DNA of 64,000 nt from contig NZ_LT629696.1 of the NCBI RefSeq assembly GCF_900100265.1, positions 1,860,001-1,924,000 on the forward strand, written 5' to 3'. This document shows positions 60,918 through 64,000 of this stretch, in pieces; the stretch's first letter is position 1, and each line of letters begins with the position of its first letter. A program made the translations under genes and the position numbers. Source of the DNA: Leifsonia sp. 466MF (GTDB lineage Bacteria > Actinomycetota > Actinomycetes > Actinomycetales > Microbacteriaceae). Below the pieces are notes generated by a model that had not been told where the DNA came from, did not search any database, and saw only the letters and a program-made list of their open reading frames with translations.

Positions 60918-62135
60918 ATGACCATCGCCGAACACCGCCACGACGCCGACAGCACCCGTGCCGAGGACATCCGCCCGTTCACCTACACCGCCACCGACGA
61001 GGAGCTCGACGACCTCCGACGGCGGATCCGCGCGACCCGCTGGCCGGAGCGCGAGACCGTCGACGACAGCTCGCAGGGCGTTCAGCTCGACGTCATGCGC
61101 GCCCTCGCCGAGTACTGGGCCGACCAGCACGACTGGCGCACGGTCGAGGCACGGCTGGCCGAGATCCCGCAGTTCATGACGGAGATCGACGGCCTCGACA
61201 TCCACTTCCTGCACATCCGCTCGCCGCACCCGGACGCCCTCCCGATGATCGTCACGCACGGCTGGCCGGGCTCCGTCATCGAGCAGCTGAAGATCATCGG
61301 CCCGCTCACCGACCCGAGCGCCCACGGGGCCGAAGCCTCCGACGCCTTCGATCTCGTCATCCCGTCGCTTCCCGGCCACGGCTTCTCGGGCAAGCCGGAT
61401 GCGACCGGCTGGGACCCGATCCGCATCGCCCGGGCGTGGGCAGAGCTGATGCGGCGGCTCGGCTACGACCGCTACGTCGCCCAGGGCGGCGACTGGGGCA
61501 ACGCCGTCACCGAGCAGCTGGCTCTGCTCGCCCCTCCCGGGCTCATCGGCATCCACACCAACATGGCCGCGACCATCCCGCCCGCCATCCAGGAGGCGTT
61601 GGATGCTCACGAGCAGCCGCCGGCCGACCTCGACTCCGAGGAGCGCGGGGCGTGGGACCAGCTCGCCTTCTTCTACGCGCACGGTCTCGCCTACGCGCAG
61701 GAGATGGGCAACCGGCCGCAGACCCTCTACGGGATCGCTGACTCCCCCGTCGGGCTGGCCGCGTGGATGCTCGACCACGACGCCCGCAGCTACGACCTCA
61801 TCGCCCGGGTCTTCGCCGGCGCCTCGGAGGGACTGACCCGCGACGACATCCTCGACAACGTCACGCTGTACTGGCTGACGAACACCGCGGTGTCCTCAGC
61901 CCGGCTCTACTGGGAGAGCAAGCTCGCGTTCTTCGCGCCGAAGGGGGTCACCCTCCCGGTCGGCGTGAGCGTGTTCCCGGATGAGATCTACGCCGCACCA
62001 CGGAGCTGGGCGACCGCCGCCTACCCGAACCTCATCCACTTGAACCGCCTCGACCGCGGCGGGCACTTCGCCGCATGGGAGCAGCCGGAGCTGTTCTCGC
62101 AGGAGCTGCGCGCCACATTCCGGTCTCTGCGCTGA
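60918..62135 (+). CDS. Epoxide hydrolase with EHN domain
   Basis: The 405-residue alpha/beta hydrolase has the N-terminal EHN domain seen in microsomal-type epoxide hydrolases (FTYTATDEELDDLRRRI, ATRWPE), the oxyanion motif HGWPGS (114-119), the nucleophile Asp192 (GGDWGN) and the catalytic His in RGGHFAAWEQPE. It opens epoxides to diols by an ester intermediate. Natural substrate is unknown. CAGGAG lies just before the ATG. Confidence 0.92.
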   Translation: MTIAEHRHDADSTRAEDIRPFTYTATDEELDDLRRRIRATRWPERETVDDSSQGVQLDVMRALAEYWADQHDWRTVEARLAEIPQFMTEIDGLDIHFLHIRSPHPDALPMIVTHGWPGSVIEQLKIIGPLTDPSAHGAEASDAFDLVIPSLPGHGFSGKPDATGWDPIRIARAWAELMRRLGYDRYVAQGGDWGNAVTEQLALLAPPGLIGIHTNMAATIPPAIQEALDAHEQPPADLDSEERGAWDQLAFFYAHGLAYAQEMGNRPQTLYGIADSPVGLAAWMLDHDARSYDLIARVFAGASEGLTRDDILDNVTLYWLTNTAVSSARLYWESKLAFFAPKGVTLPVGVSVFPDEIYAAPRSWATAAYPNLIHLNRLDRGGHFAAWEQPELFSQELRATFRSLR

Positions 62136-62179
62136 GCACCGTCGGGGGCAGGATCGGATCAGACGACGGGAGCGCGACG

Positions 62180-63151
62180 ATGGCGGGAATCGACGGGACA
62201 TCCGAAACCGACGGGATGGGCGCGGTGCGGCAGGTGGACGCCGGCGAGCTGAACATCGGGTACACCGACAGCGGGCCGGCCGACGGACCACCGGTGCTGC
62301 TGCTTCACGGCTGGCCGTACGACATCCACAGCTTCGAGGGGGTCGTGCCCGCACTCGCGGGCGCCGGCTTCCGCGTCGTCGTGCCGTTCCTCCGCGGCTA
62401 CGGCACGACGACGTTCCGCCACCCCGGCGCCCTGAGGACCGGTCAGCCGGCCGCGCTCGCCGCCGACGCGATCGCCTTGCTGGATGCGCTGGGCATCGAA
62501 CAGGCGCTGGTCGGCGGCTGCGACTGGGGCGCCCGGACGACGAACATCCTCGCCGCCCTGTGGCCGGAGCGTGTGCGCGGGCAGGTGACCGCGAGCGGGT
62601 ACCTCGTCGCCGGACAGGCCGCCAACGCGAACCCGCTGCACCCGGTGGACGAGCTGACGTGGTGGTACCAGTTCTACTTCGCCACCGAGCGCGGCCGGGC
62701 CGGCTACGACCGGTACCGCGACGAGTTCGCGCGCCTGATCTGGCGCACGGCGTCCCCGCGCTGGGACTTCGACGACGCCACCTTCGAGCGCAGCAGGCCG
62801 GCGTTCGCCAATCCCGATCACGTCGACATCGTCATCCACAACTACCGGTGGAGGCTGGGGCTGGCCGACGGCGACCCCCGCCTCGACGAGGTGGAGGCCC
62901 GCATCGCGGCCCGTCCGGCGATCCCGGTCCCGGCGATCACTCTGGAGGGCGACGCGAACGGCGCCTTCCACCTCGATCCGGCCGCCTATCGCGACCGCTT
63001 CACCGGACCGTACGAGCATCGACTCATCACCGGCGGTGTCGGGCACAACCTGGCGCAGGAGGCGCCGCGCGCGTTCGCCGACGCCGTCCTCGACGTCGCG
63101 CGGATGGCCGACGAGGCCGCCACCCGAGCGGAGAACGACCGTGTCGGCTGA
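62180..63151 (+). CDS. Alpha/beta hydrolase, epoxide hydrolase-like
   Basis: The 323-residue hydrolase has HGWP (43-46), the nucleophile Asp115 (GGCDWGART), a cap domain and the catalytic His in GVGHNLAQEAP. It belongs near soluble epoxide hydrolases and haloalkane dehalogenases; which reaction it performs cannot be read from the sequence. The ATG at 62180 follows GGGAG, 44 bp after the previous stop. It overlaps the thioredoxin-like gene by 11 bases, so the three form an operon. Confidence 0.87.
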   Translation: MAGIDGTSETDGMGAVRQVDAGELNIGYTDSGPADGPPVLLLHGWPYDIHSFEGVVPALAGAGFRVVVPFLRGYGTTTFRHPGALRTGQPAALAADAIALLDALGIEQALVGGCDWGARTTNILAALWPERVRGQVTASGYLVAGQAANANPLHPVDELTWWYQFYFATERGRAGYDRYRDEFARLIWRTASPRWDFDDATFERSRPAFANPDHVDIVIHNYRWRLGLADGDPRLDEVEARIAARPAIPVPAITLEGDANGAFHLDPAAYRDRFTGPYEHRLITGGVGHNLAQEAPRAFADAVLDVARMADEAATRAENDRVG

Positions 63152-64000
63152 CGACGACCGCGAGCGCGGCCTGTTCCGCACCATCGCGCACCGGCTCGCG
63201 GGCGACGAGGAGCCGCTCCCCGACGAGGGCCGGCTCCCACCGTTCGCCCGCGCCACCGGCTGGCTCAACTCCGAGCCGCTGACGCCCGAAGGCCTGCGCG
63301 GCCGCGTCGTCCTCGTCGGCTTCTGGACCTACACCTGCGTCAACTGGCTCCGCACGCTCCCGTACCTGCGCGCCTGGCACGAGAAGTACGCCGCCGACGG
63401 GCTCACCGTGATCGGCGTCCACACGCCCGAGTTCGGGTTCGAACACGACCGCGCCAACGTGATCGAACGCACCCGCGCGCTCGGCGTCGAATACCCGGTC
63501 GCGGTGGATGACGACTACGGCGTCTGGGACGACTTCGCCAACCACTACTGGCCGGCCGTCTACCTGGCCGACGCCGACGGGCGGCTGCGGTTCCACCATT
63601 TCGGCGAGGGCGAGTACGAGCGCACCGAGATGATGATCCAGCGGCTTCTGACGGCGGCGGGCGCCCGCGATCTGGATCTGAACCTCGTGATGGTCGAGCC
63701 GCACGGACTGGAGGTGGCGGCGGACTGGCGTGACCTCCGTTCGCCCGAGACCTACCTCGGGTACGGCCAGAGCAGCGGCTTCGTCTCCGAGTCGGCCGAC
63801 CGCTACGACCGGAGCGAGTCCTACGACGGCACCGGCGCGCTGCCCCTCAACGGCTGGGACCTGACGGGCCGCTGGACGCATGCACGGCACGCGGCCGTGC
63901 TCGACGAGGCCGGCGGCAGCGTCGCGTTCGCCTTCCACGCACGTGACGCGAATCTCGTGATGGGACCGACCCCGGCCGGCACCCACATCCCGTTCCGTGT
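63141..64000 (+). CDS. Thioredoxin-like protein, DipZ C-terminal type, 3' part outside window
   Basis: From GTG 63141 at least 286 residues are encoded and no stop is reached. A TlpA/DipZ-like thioredoxin domain opens GRVVLVGFWTYTCVNWLRTL and continues LTVIGVHTPEFGFEHDRAN. The motif is Cys-Val-Asn-Trp, so the second Cys of the usual CxxC is Trp. The part after residue 190 resembles the C-terminal carbohydrate-binding-like domain of DipZ proteins (ETYLGYGQ). No signal peptide or membrane helix is present. The role may be a one-Cys redox enzyme. Confidence 0.85.
   Translation, partial: MSADDDRERGLFRTIAHRLAGDEEPLPDEGRLPPFARATGWLNSEPLTPEGLRGRVVLVGFWTYTCVNWLRTLPYLRAWHEKYAADGLTVIGVHTPEFGFEHDRANVIERTRALGVEYPVAVDDDYGVWDDFANHYWPAVYLADADGRLRFHHFGEGEYERTEMMIQRLLTAAGARDLDLNLVMVEPHGLEVAADWRDLRSPETYLGYGQSSGFVSESADRYDRSESYDGTGALPLNGWDLTGRWTHARHAAVLDEAGGSVAFAFHARDANLVMGPTPAGTHIPFR

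Overview
The window is about 70% GC, gene-dense chromosome from an actinobacterium. The gene set, the protein style and the many GTG starts point to Microbacteriaceae, probably close to Leifsonia; this is an inference from recognised families, not a search. I saw no rRNA, tRNA, CRISPR array, integrase or insertion sequence.

Layout. (1) 1-4189, minus: a MEP-isoprenoid block, dxr - lipoprotein - rseP - ispG (ispG runs off the left edge). (2) 4548-18234: nitrogen and polyamine metabolism (two gabT paralogues, an asparaginase II, a potABCD spermidine/putrescine importer, alanine dehydrogenase), mixed with an FKBP lipoprotein, a secreted protein, PlsC-like acyltransferase, a CGNR regulator and OsmC. 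(3) 18357-33192, minus: an eight-gene signalling operon, FHA - PP2C phosphatase - Ser/Thr kinase with FN3-like ectodomain - giant Ig-like/FN3 surface protein - MoxR ATPase - DUF58 - transglutaminase-fold membrane protein - zinc-ribbon FHA. Its content matches the PFNA cluster described in Bifidobacterium. (4) 33458-37120: a polymorphic-toxin locus of lower GC: an LXG-type toxin, two tandem immunity paralogues, then a graveyard of toxin and immunity fragments. (5) 37202-42670: a GntR/cache regulatory pair divergent from an operon of class III CoA-transferase, glutaryl-CoA-dehydrogenase-like and ketoglutarate-semialdehyde-dehydrogenase-like genes, with a 116-bp tandem duplication at the last gene junction. 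(6) 42756-48474: secreted trypsin-like protease and a second amine-catabolism block (aminobutyraldehyde dehydrogenase, AsnC regulator, class III aminotransferase, PuuB-like oxidase). (7) 48618-56781, minus: YceI, then LacI - GH13 - sugar-binding protein - two permeases - GH3. (8) 56855-64000: UbiA, MFS exporter, LytR-CpsA-Psr protein, two epoxide-hydrolase-type enzymes and a thioredoxin-like protein (runs off the right edge).

How the parts fit: polyamine import (potABCD) plus two GABA transaminases, an aminobutyraldehyde dehydrogenase and further amine enzymes form a dispersed putrescine/GABA-to-succinate route. The signalling operon looks like a surface-sensing and phospho-switch module. Every convergent gene pair separated by more than 80 bp has one long palindromic extragenic repeat of one of two families; these are likely bidirectional transcription stops that have spread in the genome.
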